From the NCBI GenBank assembly GCA_021773095.1, contig JAJFKR010000008.1:20782-84781 (forward strand): a DNA stretch of 64,000 bases, read 5' to 3'. Under the pieces are notes generated by a model that worked only from the letters and a program-made list of their open reading frames with translations, was not told the origin of the DNA and did no database searches. This document shows, one piece after another, positions 29,839 to 39,956 of this stretch (the stretch's first letter is position 1; every line of letters begins with the position of its first letter). The position numbers were made by a program, and so were the translations under genes. Source of the stretch: Woeseiaceae bacterium (GTDB lineage: Bacteria; Pseudomonadota; Gammaproteobacteria; Steroidobacterales; Woeseiaceae).

Positions 29839-30762
29839 TTGTTGCGATACGCGTTGCTCCGTTTGCTGGGGGCAATACCAACACTGCTGTTGGTAATCGT
29901 CCTGGCCTTTCTCATGGTGCACGCTGCGCCAGGCGGCCCGTTTGACGCTGAGCGAGTGCTGCCGTCCGATGTCGCCGCCAATATTGAGGCGGCTTATCAT
30001 ATTGATGAATCTTTGGCGCGGCAGTTCATGCGTTACATGTCCGGCCTTGCCAGGGGCGACATGGGGCCGTCATACCGCTACCGGGACTACACGGTCGCCG
30101 AACTGATCGGCAGCGGGCTTCCGCTATCGCTGCAGATCGGCACCCTGGCAATGGCGCTTGCGCTACTCGTCGGGGTAAGCGCCGGATCGGTTGCTGCGCT
30201 AAAGCAGAACTCCATGCTGGATCGTATTGTGATGTCTTTCGCGATGACGGGTATATCGATTCCGGTTTTTGTAGTTGCTCCCGTGCTGGTATTGCTGCTG
30301 GCGGTGAAGATGCACGTTTTACCCGCCGGCTGGAGTGGGACAGCCGGTGCGGCCAAGTTCGTCTTGCCGGTCGTTACGCTTGCGTTGCCGCAAATCGCCT
30401 ACATAGCGAGACTGACTCGTGCCAGCATGATCGACGTTCTTGGCAGTGATTTCATACGCACAGCCCGGGCACAGGGTCTGGGTACCCGAACCCTCATTCG
30501 CGTGCATGCGCTGAAGCCCGCAATGTTGCCGGTGTTGTCTTACATGGGGCCGGCAATAGCGGCGATTCTGACGGGATCCGTGGTGGTTGAAGAGGTCTTC
30601 AGCATTCCCGGTCTCGGACAATTTTTTGTGCGTGGAGCACTCAATCGCGACTACACGCTGGTGCTCGGCATTGTTATTTTCTACGCAACGCTGATTATCT
30701 CCCTGAATCTCGTCGTTGATATTTTGTACGCCACCATCGATCCGCGGGTTCGACGCCGATGA
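29839..30762 (+). CDS. Oligopeptide ABC transporter permease (OppB-like)
   Basis: Inner-membrane permease of 307 residues with the N-terminal LLRYALLRLLGAIPTLLLVI helix and the EAA-type loop TRASMIDVLGSDFIRTARAQG. It starts with TTG, 18 bp after the substrate-binding gene, and overlaps the next permease by 4 bp. It pairs with the following OppC-like protein. Confidence 0.94.
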   Translation: MLRYALLRLLGAIPTLLLVIVLAFLMVHAAPGGPFDAERVLPSDVAANIEAAYHIDESLARQFMRYMSGLARGDMGPSYRYRDYTVAELIGSGLPLSLQIGTLAMALALLVGVSAGSVAALKQNSMLDRIVMSFAMTGISIPVFVVAPVLVLLLAVKMHVLPAGWSGTAGAAKFVLPVVTLALPQIAYIARLTRASMIDVLGSDFIRTARAQGLGTRTLIRVHALKPAMLPVLSYMGPAIAAILTGSVVVEEVFSIPGLGQFFVRGALNRDYTLVLGIVIFYATLIISLNLVVDILYATIDPRVRRR

Positions 30763-31556
30763 AGAAAAGCGGCGGACTACTGATCGTTATCCTGGTGCTG
30801 GCCATCGTCGGTCCATGGCTTAGTCCGCACGACTACCTGAGCACCAATTTTGATTCAATATTCAAGTCACCGAATCTTTCTGACGGACATCTGTTTGGCA
30901 CCGACGACCTGGGCCGGGATCTTTTCGTGCGATCGATGCTGGGTGTCCGCGTTACATTGCTTGTCGCAATTGTCGCGAGCCTCGTAAGCCTGATCATTGG
31001 CGTAACTTACGGCGCGGTCGCCGGCCTTATTGGCGGTCGGGTTGATGCCGTCATGATGCGCTTCGTCGACACGCTGTACGCGCTGCCCTTCATATTTCTC
31101 GTCATCCTTCTCATGGTGGCTTTCGAACGAAACTTCCTGCTTATTTTCGTGGCGATCGGGGCCATTAACTGGCTGGACATGGCGCGTATCGTACGTGGCC
31201 AAACCCTGAGCCTGCGTGAACGTGACTTTGTCGACGCCGCGAGGTTGGCGGGCGCCGGCACGGCAAGAATAATCTTCAGACACATCGCGCCAAACCTGCT
31301 TGGCATAGTCGCCGTTTATCTGACGCTGACCATTCCGCAGGCGATCCTGGTCGAGTCGTTTCTTAGTTTCCTCGGGCTGGGCATACAGGAGCCACAAACG
31401 TCACTGGGTGCGCTGGTGAGCGTGGGCGTCAACCAAATAGAGGGCGCATCGTGGGTGTTATTAATCCCGGCGGCTCTTCTGGCCCTCATGTTAATGAGCT
31501 TTAATTTTCTTGGCGATGCGTTGCGTGATTTCTTCGATGCGAGGCAGGCGTCGTGA
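30759..31556 (+). CDS. Oligopeptide ABC transporter permease (OppC-like)
   Basis: Second permease, 265 residues, with HLFGTDDLGRDLFVRSMLG near the N-terminus, the standard OppC/DppC mark, and an EAA loop (LRERDFVDAARLAGAGTARI). It is slightly shorter than most OppC proteins because the N-terminal cytoplasmic extension is nearly absent. The ATGA overlaps on both sides show coupling. Confidence 0.94.
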   Translation: MKKSGGLLIVILVLAIVGPWLSPHDYLSTNFDSIFKSPNLSDGHLFGTDDLGRDLFVRSMLGVRVTLLVAIVASLVSLIIGVTYGAVAGLIGGRVDAVMMRFVDTLYALPFIFLVILLMVAFERNFLLIFVAIGAINWLDMARIVRGQTLSLRERDFVDAARLAGAGTARIIFRHIAPNLLGIVAVYLTLTIPQAILVESFLSFLGLGIQEPQTSLGALVSVGVNQIEGASWVLLIPAALLALMLMSFNFLGDALRDFFDARQAS

Positions 31557-33301
31557 GCCTGCTCGCTGTCAGCAACCTGTCAGTTCGCTACGGTGACGAC
31601 GCGGTCGTTGATGGTGTGAGTTTCTCGGTCGGCCGTGGCGAGTGCGTTGGCCTTGTTGGTGAGTCGGGTGCCGGCAAGACGCAAGCCGCGCTGTCGTTAC
31701 TCGGGTTGTTGCCAAAAAATGCGAACATCACCGGCAACATTGTGTTTGACGGTATTGAACTCGCAAACAAGAGCAACAAACAGCTTGATCCGATACGCGC
31801 GATGCGCGTTGGTATGGTGTTTCAGGACCCGATGCTGGCGCTAAACCCGTATCTGCGTGTTGGCAAACAGCTCCGACAGATTCTGCTACAGCACGAGATG
31901 GCAACCGGCGACGACGCAGACAGGCGGGTCGTGGAGATGCTTGAGCGCGTCGGCCTGCCTGATGCAGGGCGGCAATTCCGCGCTTATCCGCATGAGCTGT
32001 CCGGCGGTATGCGCCAGCGCGTGATGATCGCTTCGGCACTGATTTGCGAGCCGGACCTGCTGATTGCTGATGAGCCCACGACGGCTCTGGACGTTACAGT
32101 ACAGGCGCAAATACTGGACCTGCTCGAAGCACTTCGTGACGAAACGGCCTTGTTATTAATTACCCATGACCTTGGCATCGTCGCCGGCCGCTGCGAGCGC
32201 CTGCTTGTTTTCAACGCGGGTAAGCTGGTCGAGTCGGGAGCAACGACGTCGGTTTTTGCTGCACCCGAGAGCGCGCACACAAAGAAGTTGTTGGCGGCAG
32301 CGCTACGGGTCGACCGCGGCGAGATACCGAGGCCGGTAAGCGCAAAAACGGTGCTGGCCGTCGAGAGTGCGTCGGTTAGTTATCGTGATAATTCGCGGCA
32401 ACAGCTGTATGCAGTCAGGGATGTCAGCCTGTCACTTCGAGAAGCGGAGACGCTGGCGATAGTGGGCGAGTCCGGCTCGGGCAAGTCCAGCCTGGTGAGG
32501 GCCGTGCTGGGGCTGATTCCGATGGGGGCTGGGAGGGCGGTCTATGCAGGCGAGCCCCTTGAGGGGTCGGTCCAGTCACGCGCGGCGTCACAGCGCCGCG
32601 ACCTGCAGCTTGTCTTTCAGAATCCGGCCGGTGCGCTGAACCCGCAGATGCGAGTGGCGACACTCGTTGGCGAGCCACTATTAATTCATAAGCCGGGGCT
32701 CTCGGCCGAGCGTCGTAACGAGCGGATTGTCAAAATTTTGGAAAAGGTCGGTCTGGATGAGAGCTATTTGCGTCGATTTCCGCACCAGTTGTCCGGTGGT
32801 CAGGCACAGCGGGTTGCGATCGCTCGCGCCCTGATTTTGCAGCCCAAAATCCTGATTTGTGACGAGGCCGTCGCGGCGCTTGATGGGTCCGTTCGTGAAC
32901 AGGTGCTGGCATTGTTGAGAAAGGTACAAAGCGAATCGGGTCTTTCGACGATCTTCATTTCACACGACCTTGCGGTCGTTCGCTCAATTAGTCACCGGGT
33001 TGCGGTCATGTACCTGGGGCGGCTGATTGAGGTAGCGGACACGGCAAGCCTGTTTTCCACGCCGCGCCATCCGTACACAAAGGCACTGCTGGATGCGTCA
33101 CCCATACCGGATCCACTGATAGCGCCCGTTACGGCACCGCTGGTCGGCGAGGTTCCGTCGTTGGTGTCTCCGCCTTCGGGCTGCGTGTTTCATCCGCGCT
33201 GCAGGTTTGCCGAAGAAGCTTGTCGCAGTGACAGGCCACAACCAAGGGCCCTTGGCAGCGCACTTGTTGCATGCCACAAAGCGAACGAATTCACTTTATA
33301 G
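31553..33301 (+). CDS. Fused dipeptide/oligopeptide ABC ATPase (OppD-OppF / YejF-type)
   Basis: Two ABC domains in one 582-residue chain. The first has [24 protein letters not shown] and [12 protein letters not shown]; the second has [24 protein letters not shown] and [12 protein letters not shown]. In the second Walker B the usual Pro after the catalytic Glu is Ala. The C-terminal [14 protein letters not shown] belongs to the oligopeptide/dipeptide transporter tail. It completes the importer with the three genes upstream. It is GTG-initiated, overlapping the OppC stop, and ends 4 bp from the convergent peptidase. Confidence 0.94.
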   Translation: MSLLAVSNLSVRYGDDAVVDGVSFSVGRGECVGLVGESGAGKTQAALSLLGLLPKNANITGNIVFDGIELANKSNKQLDPIRAMRVGMVFQDPMLALNPYLRVGKQLRQILLQHEMATGDDADRRVVEMLERVGLPDAGRQFRAYPHELSGGMRQRVMIASALICEPDLLIADEPTTALDVTVQAQILDLLEALRDETALLLITHDLGIVAGRCERLLVFNAGKLVESGATTSVFAAPESAHTKKLLAAALRVDRGEIPRPVSAKTVLAVESASVSYRDNSRQQLYAVRDVSLSLREAETLAIVGESGSGKSSLVRAVLGLIPMGAGRAVYAGEPLEGSVQSRAASQRRDLQLVFQNPAGALNPQMRVATLVGEPLLIHKPGLSAERRNERIVKILEKVGLDESYLRRFPHQLSGGQAQRVAIARALILQPKILICDEAVAALDGSVREQVLALLRKVQSESGLSTIFISHDLAVVRSISHRVAVMYLGRLIEVADTASLFSTPRHPYTKALLDASPIPDPLIAPVTAPLVGEVPSLVSPPSGCVFHPRCRFAEEACRSDRPQPRALGSALVACHKANEFTL

Positions 33302-33305
33302 CGCC

Positions 33306-35405
33306 TTATTCGCGGATGCCCTCAAGCCCGACAAAAAACGAATAGTAAAGCGACGTATCCTCAATGCGGCGGAAGCGCCCGGTTTTACCACTGTGGCCGG
33401 CGGACATGTTCGTCTTCAGAACCAGCATGTTGTCATCGGTCTTGTGCGCGCGAAGCTTGGCGACCCATTTGGCGGGCTCCCAGTATTGCACCTGGGAATC
33501 GTGCAGCCCGGTTGTCACCAGGATGTTCGGGTAATCCATTGCCATGACGTTGTCGTAAGGCGAATAGGACAACATGTAGTCGTAAAACTCCTTTTCATTG
33601 GGGTTTCCCCATTCGTCCCACTCACCGGAGGTCAATGGAATATCTTCATCCAGCATCGTGGTTACAACATCGACAAACGGCACCGCTGCGATTACGCCGT
33701 TGTAAAGCTCGGGCGCCATATTCAGGACGGCACCCATCAACAGACCACCGGCACTACCGCCGAATGCATAGAGGTGATTGGGCGAGGTGTAACCCTCGTC
33801 GATCAGAAATTTCGAAACATCGATAAAGTCGGTGAAGGTGTTTTTCTTCTTCAGCTGTCTGCCATCGAAATACCATTCGCGGCCCATTTCAGAGCCACCG
33901 CGAATATGAGCGATGGCATACACAAAGCCGCGATCGAGGAGGCTTAGCCTGTCGGAGCTGAAATACGGAGACGTGCTGGAACCGTAAGAGCCGTATGCGT
34001 ATTGCAACAAGGGATTCTCGCCGTTCCTTTCAAAGCCTTTCCGATAGACGATCGAGACGGGCACACGGGTTCCGTCTCTGGCGGTCGCGAACAGGCGTTC
34101 GGTTTTGTAATCACCGCGATCAAACTCGCCAACAACGGCGCGCTCTTTTATCAGCTTGTGCGTCTTGCTGCCGAGATCGTAGTCATAGGTCGATTCAGGC
34201 GTCGTTAAAGACTCGTAGGTGTAGCGCAGCGAATCGGTATCGAATTCGTGATTGCCGTTCGAATAGGCGGTGTAAACGGCCTCATCGAAGGCCATTCGGT
34301 GTGTGTCACCGCTGCGGCGATCCGTGATTTCTATTTGTGTCAGGCCGTTTTCGACGATCGTTACAATGAGATGGTTCCTGAAGACATCGATATCGTCCAG
34401 CAAGGCATCGTCTCTGTGTGCGACGACCTCCACCCAGGCCTCCTTCGACGTGTCGTTCAGGGGCGCTTCCATCAACCTGAAATTCCTGGCGCCGTCATTC
34501 GTCGTGACGTAAAAGCGGTCGGCACCGTCCGTAACGAAATACTCATGACCCGCCTCGCGGGGCAGAAAAACGGTTGGCGAGTCTTCCGGGGAGTCAGCGG
34601 ACACATAGCGCACTTCGGTTGAAACGGTCTGCCCGCTGACGAGATAGAAAAACGCATTCGACAGGGACTTTGTTACGGACAGGTAATTTTCTTCGTCCGG
34701 TTCCTCGTAGACCAGGGAGTCCTCGGCGCTACCGAGACGATGGCGAAATACGCGGTAGGATCGCAAGGTCTCCGGGTGCTGCTTGCCGTAAAGGATGGTC
34801 TGGTTGTCGTTGGCCCACTCAAAATTACTGGTTGTGTCCTCTATCGTGTCGGACAGTAGTTCGCCGGACTCAATGTCCATGAAGTACAGGTCATAGAATC
34901 GCCGTCCCTCTGTGTCTACACCCCAGGCGGCGGTATTGCCGTCCGGACTGACAGAAAAACCGCGAACAGCGAAGTACTCGGCATCGCCGGCCAGCTTGTT
35001 AACGTCGAGGAGAATGTGTTCCGGCGCGTCAAGCGAGCCTTTCCGGCGTGCGTAAATCGGGTATTCGCCGCCCTTTTCGTAGCGGATGTAGTAGAAATAA
35101 TCGCCGAGCCTGTAGGGCGCCGACTCGTCGTCCTGTTTGATTCGGGACTTCATCTCGTCAAACAGAACGCCCTGCAAACCCGCGAAAGGACGGAGTGCCT
35201 GTTCGGTGTGGGCGTTTTCCGCTTCGAGGTAAGAGATCACCTCGGGGTTTTCGCGTTCGCGCAGCCAATAGTAGTCGTCGACCCGAATGTCGCCGTGCAG
35301 TTCAAGCGTTACAGGCCGCTTTTCTGCGGCAGGTGTAACCGTACCTTCTTCCTTACCGGTACAGGCAGGCAGAGCGAAGACCAAAAGCAAAAGCAGGTTT
35401 TTCAT
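33306..35405 (-). CDS. ptrB: S9A prolyl oligopeptidase family lipoprotein (oligopeptidase B-like)
   Basis: Serine peptidase of 699 residues cutting short peptides. It has a lipobox (ALPAC, Cys15), a beta-propeller gate (about 75-400) and a C-terminal alpha/beta hydrolase domain with nucleophile GGSAGG, acid in TTGLHDSQVQY and His in MSAGHSGKTG. The similarity to oligopeptidase B is strongest in the N-terminal DDYYWLRERENPEV block. Classical PtrB is cytoplasmic, so the lipoprotein signal makes this an envelope form. It is convergent with the peptide importer, which could take up its products. Confidence 0.92.
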   Translation of the reverse strand: MKNLLLLLVFALPACTGKEEGTVTPAAEKRPVTLELHGDIRVDDYYWLRERENPEVISYLEAENAHTEQALRPFAGLQGVLFDEMKSRIKQDDESAPYRLGDYFYYIRYEKGGEYPIYARRKGSLDAPEHILLDVNKLAGDAEYFAVRGFSVSPDGNTAAWGVDTEGRRFYDLYFMDIESGELLSDTIEDTTSNFEWANDNQTILYGKQHPETLRSYRVFRHRLGSAEDSLVYEEPDEENYLSVTKSLSNAFFYLVSGQTVSTEVRYVSADSPEDSPTVFLPREAGHEYFVTDGADRFYVTTNDGARNFRLMEAPLNDTSKEAWVEVVAHRDDALLDDIDVFRNHLIVTIVENGLTQIEITDRRSGDTHRMAFDEAVYTAYSNGNHEFDTDSLRYTYESLTTPESTYDYDLGSKTHKLIKERAVVGEFDRGDYKTERLFATARDGTRVPVSIVYRKGFERNGENPLLQYAYGSYGSSTSPYFSSDRLSLLDRGFVYAIAHIRGGSEMGREWYFDGRQLKKKNTFTDFIDVSKFLIDEGYTSPNHLYAFGGSAGGLLMGAVLNMAPELYNGVIAAVPFVDVVTTMLDEDIPLTSGEWDEWGNPNEKEFYDYMLSYSPYDNVMAMDYPNILVTTGLHDSQVQYWEPAKWVAKLRAHKTDDNMLVLKTNMSAGHSGKTGRFRRIEDTSLYYSFFVGLEGIRE

Positions 35406-35455
35406 AGAGAGTTTCCAGCGCTTGAGAGCAGTAGAAGAGCATGTCGCCAGCTTAG

Positions 35456-36766
35456 TTACTGAAACGCACCCATTGGAATCGGTATCGGGGCGCCGTTGAT
35501 CGTCAGCAGGCCCTTCTTCAGTTCGCCGTCGAGGATATAGACGTCACCGTCCTTCTTAAGATACCCCAAACCAACCAGCGCTCCGGCTTGCGGATTCATG
35601 GATGTCGCAAGCTGTACGAGGGCCTCGGGAACTACGATATCAACCGAGGCAACAGCGTTGAGCAGCAACGACGACCATTCGAACGCCGAGCGATCGGTTT
35701 CCGGAACTGCAATCGTCATTTTCATCTCAACAGTGCCCATCGGTAAGGCAACATCGAATTGGTTGACGCCAAAATCAAATCCTGCGGCGAACAAGCCCTG
35801 AAAGTCTTCCTCAGCCGCCAGCAGGGCCTGGCTGGGCTCCGGCGCGCCCGTGAGCTGATCCAGGTGTTGGGTTGCCTTGCCCAGTGCGACCGCATCGAAG
35901 TCTGTGAAGTCCATGTCGATAATCGCCGATATGTCGCCGAAGCCCGGGACCGTCTGGCCACTCATCTCAAAGCGCATTGCAGCATCAACAAGGCCGTCAT
36001 CCACGGATGAGGAGGCCTTAATGTTTAGTCCCTTCATACCATCAACCGAAACGCCGTCGGTCTCGATGGCCATTGCACCCACGCTCGCGTCGAGGTCACC
36101 GACATGGAAGCCATATTTTGTGGCCGACTGCTGCCCCGTAAAAGTCAGGCCGTCGATGCTTACGGTTTGCTGATCGTTACCGAATGTCATGGCGCCAACG
36201 TCGCCCTCAAATTCAACATCCCCGGTCCTGGCGCTGGACGCGATATTTATGGTGGTTGGCTGCCACGTTACTTCACCGTCGTCGACCGTCTGCGCGCCAG
36301 CGTCCAAGACGTAGCTGGAATCAAGGTCTCCGCCGAGGCTAATCTCACTATAAATAACACCTGGAATCCTGATCGCTTCGCCCGTGCCAAAATCAACGGA
36401 TAGCGTGGAAACGGCGCTGCCCAGGCCGGGGGTGAGTGATCCCTCGTCACGCCCGAGCGAGGACACGGGTACCAGGCCGTGGTCTATATGGGTGTCGATG
36501 AGCAAGACAGGAAGCGGCTCACCACTTCCGGCTGTTGCCATTGCCGCCCTTATGCTGCCCTCGCCCAGTGCCACTCGATGCTGACCCTCCGACGAGAACC
36601 AGCCGCGATCAAACCCCTCTGAGGTAACGACAAGCTCGCCACTCTCCTCCGCGGCCCAGTTCAGGTTTTCACCGACGCTGTCCTCGGCCAGCCGGCCGAT
36701 GAGGCCGGGCGAAACAATAATGATGATCACAGCAAACAAAATCAGAGCAAGAACGCTTTTTTTCAC
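35456..36766 (-). CDS. DUF945 (YdgA-like) family protein
   Basis: A 436-residue protein with one N-terminal membrane segment (MKKSVLALILFAVIIIIVSP) and a long beta-rich periplasmic part. Repeating short blocks such as GFDRGWFSSEGQHRVAL point to the DUF945/YdgA family of unknown function. It lies 50 bp upstream of the S9A peptidase gene and may be co-transcribed with it. The 158 bp to the divergent cytochrome gene hold no other feature that I can see. Confidence 0.8.
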   Translation of the reverse strand: MKKSVLALILFAVIIIIVSPGLIGRLAEDSVGENLNWAAEESGELVVTSEGFDRGWFSSEGQHRVALGEGSIRAAMATAGSGEPLPVLLIDTHIDHGLVPVSSLGRDEGSLTPGLGSAVSTLSVDFGTGEAIRIPGVIYSEISLGGDLDSSYVLDAGAQTVDDGEVTWQPTTINIASSARTGDVEFEGDVGAMTFGNDQQTVSIDGLTFTGQQSATKYGFHVGDLDASVGAMAIETDGVSVDGMKGLNIKASSSVDDGLVDAAMRFEMSGQTVPGFGDISAIIDMDFTDFDAVALGKATQHLDQLTGAPEPSQALLAAEEDFQGLFAAGFDFGVNQFDVALPMGTVEMKMTIAVPETDRSAFEWSSLLLNAVASVDIVVPEALVQLATSMNPQAGALVGLGYLKKDGDVYILDGELKKGLLTINGAPIPIPMGAFQ

Positions 36767-36924
36767 AGGAAAACCCCAAACGGATAGTCAGATCGCGTCG
36801 ATGCTAGCACGCAGGCGGCGAGATACTGCGTGCTATGGCTAGAAATCCGCACAGAAGGTCACTAACATAGCGGCCACACACGACGTCCGGCGCAAGTCGT
36901 GGCTGGAAACCGACAGAAAATCAA

Positions 36925-37539
36925 ATGATTATGAACAAGAAACTCGTGGCGATTATCGCGGCACTGCTTATCGCAAGCGCTTATTCCGCGCAGCCGGCGC
37001 GCGCTGAAGGCGATGCCGAGGTCGGCAAGGACCTCGGATATACCTGCCTCGGTTGCCACGGCATTGATGGCTATCGCAACGCGTACCCGTCTTATCGAGT
37101 ACCGAAGCTCGGCGGTCAGAAGGCGGCCTACATTGTTGTCGCGTTGAAAGGCTATCGCGCCAAAACCCGCCAGCATCCAACCATGAGTGCACAGGCGATC
37201 AGCCTGTCCGACCAGCAGATTGAAGATGTTGCCGCCTATCTTGCAAGCATTGGCGGCGACACCGTAGCGGAGGGCGGCTCGACAGGCGCCTCCCTGGTCC
37301 AGGCAGAAGACTGCACGGAATGTCACGGTAGTAACGGCGTTAGCGACAATGCGGTCTGGCCGACCCTGGCTGGTCAGCATGAAGATTATTTGTTATGGGC
37401 GTTGTCGAGCTACCGTGACGGTACGCGCACGGATCCCGTGATGAGCGCGCAAGCTGCGCTAATCGCCGAAGGCGACGTCGCTGTTCTTGCGAAGTATTTT
37501 GCGAGCCTCGAAGGGCTCGAGACGACCAGGCCCGAGTAA
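36925..37539 (+). CDS. Diheme cytochrome c (c4 type), periplasmic
   Basis: Periplasmic electron carrier of 204 residues: a signal peptide (cleavage after ARA, near residue 27) and two tandem cytochrome c domains, each with a heme motif (CLGCH and CTECH) and a distal Met in TMSAQA and VMSAQA. This is the cytochrome c4 layout, which feeds terminal oxidases. The ATG at 36925 or the one at 36931 could start it. Confidence 0.92.
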   Translation: MIMNKKLVAIIAALLIASAYSAQPARAEGDAEVGKDLGYTCLGCHGIDGYRNAYPSYRVPKLGGQKAAYIVVALKGYRAKTRQHPTMSAQAISLSDQQIEDVAAYLASIGGDTVAEGGSTGASLVQAEDCTECHGSNGVSDNAVWPTLAGQHEDYLLWALSSYRDGTRTDPVMSAQAALIAEGDVAVLAKYFASLEGLETTRPE

Positions 37540-37542
37540 AGA

Positions 37543-38508
37543 TTGCCCGGCGGCCACGCGCAAACGACCCACCTCAACGATGGCATCACAGCCGTCGACA
37601 CTGAGTATTCGCGACCCCTGCTGGATGCAAGCCACCTGATCGTTGAGGGCGGTCGTGCCGCATTTGTCGATACAGGGACGAATGCCAGCGTAGCGTTGCT
37701 GATTGACGCGCTGGATCAGCAGGACCTCGACGTTGCCAACGTTGACTACGTTTTTCTTACGCATATTCATCTCGATCACGCGGGCGGCGCGGGCCTTCTC
37801 ATGCAGGAGCTGCCGAACGCTTATTGTGTTGTGCATACGCGCGGTGTCGCCCACATGGTTGACCCGGCGAGGCTCGTCGCCGGCACCGAGGCCGTGTACG
37901 GAGTCGAACAAACGCGCGAGATGTACGGAGAGATACAGGCAATTGACGAGTCGCGCTGTATCGTTCCTGATGACGAGCAATGGTTCGACCTCAACGGCCG
38001 CAAGATGCAGACGCTTTTTACAGAGGGCCACGCGCTGCATCATTATTGCCTGAATGACCCGATGTCCAGGGGCGTTTTTACGGGCGACAGCTTTGGTATT
38101 TCCTACCGGGAACTCGATACAGCAGCCGGCGCACTCATTTTTCCGGCCTCGACACCCACACACTTCGATCCGGTGGCCGCGCATACGACGGTTGACCGAA
38201 TCATGGCGTGCAAGCCGCAACAGCTGTATCTCACGCACTACAGTCGTGTGCGTGACCTTGATCGACTGGCGGCCGCTATGCATGCCGGTATCGATGCGTA
38301 TACTGAAATAGCGCTGGCGAGCAAAGAGGCCGACGATCCGCAGGCAGCGATCGAGCCGGCCATGGCGAATTACCTCAAGACACTCGCCCGAGAGCATGGC
38401 TTTAGCGGTGATGACGACGCGCTGCAGGCCATTCTTGAGATCGATATCGGACTCAATACAAAGGGGTTGTTTTCCTGGCTGCAACGTCTTAAGAAGCAGG
38501 GGCTGTAA
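37543..38508 (+). CDS. MBL-fold metallo-hydrolase
   Basis: Metallo-beta-lactamase-fold enzyme of 321 residues with the metal motif THIHLDHAGG (73-82), a later His in TEGHALHHY and Asp in FTGDSFG, the ligands of a binuclear metal site. The substrate is unknown. It starts with TTG 3 bp after the cytochrome gene and its stop shares one base with the acuI start, so the three are one unit. Confidence 0.87.
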   Translation: MPGGHAQTTHLNDGITAVDTEYSRPLLDASHLIVEGGRAAFVDTGTNASVALLIDALDQQDLDVANVDYVFLTHIHLDHAGGAGLLMQELPNAYCVVHTRGVAHMVDPARLVAGTEAVYGVEQTREMYGEIQAIDESRCIVPDDEQWFDLNGRKMQTLFTEGHALHHYCLNDPMSRGVFTGDSFGISYRELDTAAGALIFPASTPTHFDPVAAHTTVDRIMACKPQQLYLTHYSRVRDLDRLAAAMHAGIDAYTEIALASKEADDPQAAIEPAMANYLKTLAREHGFSGDDDALQAILEIDIGLNTKGLFSWLQRLKKQGL

Positions 38509-39500
38509 TGGAGCGCTTTCGCGCCTACCGAATTAATGAAGAAGATGGCAGGATTGTCGCCGGGTTCCACGAGCTCACCGTCGATGATCTGACGGACGGT
38601 AACGTCGTGGTCAAGGTGAGTCACTCGACGATTAACTACAAGGACGCGTTGGCAGCGACCGGTAGCGGAAAGATACTCAGGTGCTACCCGCTCAATGGCG
38701 GCATCGATCTGGCCGGCACTGTTGTCAGCTCCGAGGACCCGGAGTTCGAGCCGGGGACCGCTGTGCTAGTGAACGGTTGCGGTTTAAGCGAAACGGTTGA
38801 TGGCGGCTATTCCGAATACGCTCGCGTCGATAGCGCAAGTCTCGTTGTCATACCCGAAGAAATGTCCGCCGTAGAGGCCATGCAGATCGGCACGGCAGGC
38901 TACACGGCGGCGCTCGCCATACATCGTATGGAGCAGAACGGACAGTCACCGGATCACGGTCCGATTGTTGTTACGGGAGCGACAGGCGGAGTCGGCAGCA
39001 TCGCGATAGACCTGCTCGCGGGGCGGGGTTATGAAGCCATCGCCCTGACCGGCAAAGCGACCGAGGAGGCGTACCTTCGCGAAATCGGCGCGAGCCGAGT
39101 TTTGCTGCGTGACCAGGTGGATTGTGGCAAGCGACCGATGGAAAAAGCCGTGTGGGGTGGAGCTATCGATAACCTTGGCGGTGATTACCTGACGTGGTTA
39201 ACAAGAACCGTCGATTACGGCGGCAACATCGCGAGCATCGGTCTGGCCTCGAGTGCGGCACTAAACACCACCGTCCTGCCATTCATCTTGCGAGCGGTTT
39301 GCCTGCTGGGTATCAATTCCGTTGATACGCCGCGTGACTTGCGGCGCGCAGTCTGGGCGAGGATTGGTAACGACCTCAAACCGCAACACCTTGACACGAT
39401 CGCTAATCGGACGATTGCATTTGATGACTTGCCGGACGCATTTCAGGCCTACATTGACGGCACGGTAACCGGCCGCACAGTCGTCAAAATCACCCGGTAG
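38508..39500 (+). CDS. acuI: Acrylyl-CoA reductase AcuI / YhdH-type MDR oxidoreductase
   Basis: NADPH-dependent medium-chain reductase of 330 residues. The N-terminal INYKDALAATGSGKILRCYP and GGIDLAGTV blocks and the nucleotide-binding GATGGVGSIA are typical of AcuI/YhdH, which turns acrylyl-CoA into propionyl-CoA. Propionyl-CoA is the substrate of the methylcitrate genes just downstream (prpBCD), so the locus makes metabolic sense. The stop TAG (39498-39500) is part of a REP element, and the gene overlaps the convergent S4 protein by 11 bp. Confidence 0.88.
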   Translation: MERFRAYRINEEDGRIVAGFHELTVDDLTDGNVVVKVSHSTINYKDALAATGSGKILRCYPLNGGIDLAGTVVSSEDPEFEPGTAVLVNGCGLSETVDGGYSEYARVDSASLVVIPEEMSAVEAMQIGTAGYTAALAIHRMEQNGQSPDHGPIVVTGATGGVGSIAIDLLAGRGYEAIALTGKATEEAYLREIGASRVLLRDQVDCGKRPMEKAVWGGAIDNLGGDYLTWLTRTVDYGGNIASIGLASSAALNTTVLPFILRAVCLLGINSVDTPRDLRRAVWARIGNDLKPQHLDTIANRTIAFDDLPDAFQAYIDGTVTGRTVVKITR

Positions 39501-39891
39501 GAGCGCGCCCGGCGCGCGACCGTAATTTGCGCCGCGTGTGCTTGTCAGGACGACCCCCCGTCCTCGGCATCAGCATTCGGTCCTGTTTCAGCGTTGTGAT
39601 CAGAGCGGCCCTTTGTTTGGTGGTTTCTTCGTCTTCGAAATAGCAGTTTCTGGCCTCGGCCGACGGCCCACGCCGGGCCGGAATTTCGAGCGCCTTTAAT
39701 GAATAAGGCAGTCGTTCTCGCATCAGGTCGATCTGGTCACCGCATTTAACGCGAGCTCCGGGCGTGCATCGTTCACCGTTAAGCTTCACGTGGCCGCCGG
39801 TCACAGCGGCGGTTGACAGAACCCGCGTTTTGAAAAAGCGGCAGTAGAACAGCCACCGATCGATACGCAGGGATTCGGCTTTCGAGGACAT
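39490..39891 (-). CDS. hslR: Hsp15-like S4-domain RNA-binding protein
   Basis: A small basic protein of 133 residues from the ATG at 39891 with an S4 domain (LRIDRWLFYCRFFKTR and GHVKLNGERCTPGARVKCGD), resembling Hsp15, which binds stalled 50S subunits. The upstream frame extension is unrelated. The last residues ([10 protein letters not shown]) are encoded by the REP element at 39497-39520 read through in this direction, so the natural C-terminus was replaced or extended by the repeat. Confidence 0.85.
   Translation of the reverse strand: MSSKAESLRIDRWLFYCRFFKTRVLSTAAVTGGHVKLNGERCTPGARVKCGDQIDLMRERLPYSLKALEIPARRGPSAEARNCYFEDEETTKQRAALITTLKQDRMLMPRTGGRPDKHTRRKLRSRAGRAPTG
39497..39520 (+). 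repeat. REP element at the acuI / hslR junction
   Basis: GTAGGAGCGCGCC-CG-GCGCGCGAC. Its TAG is the acuI stop codon, and the opposite strand encodes the end of the Hsp15-like protein. Confidence 0.9.
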
Positions 39892-39956
39892 GCAGAGATT
39901 TCCGTGGAATACCGGGACACCGTATAGTGCCCACTGAGTTCGCACAAGGAATGCAA

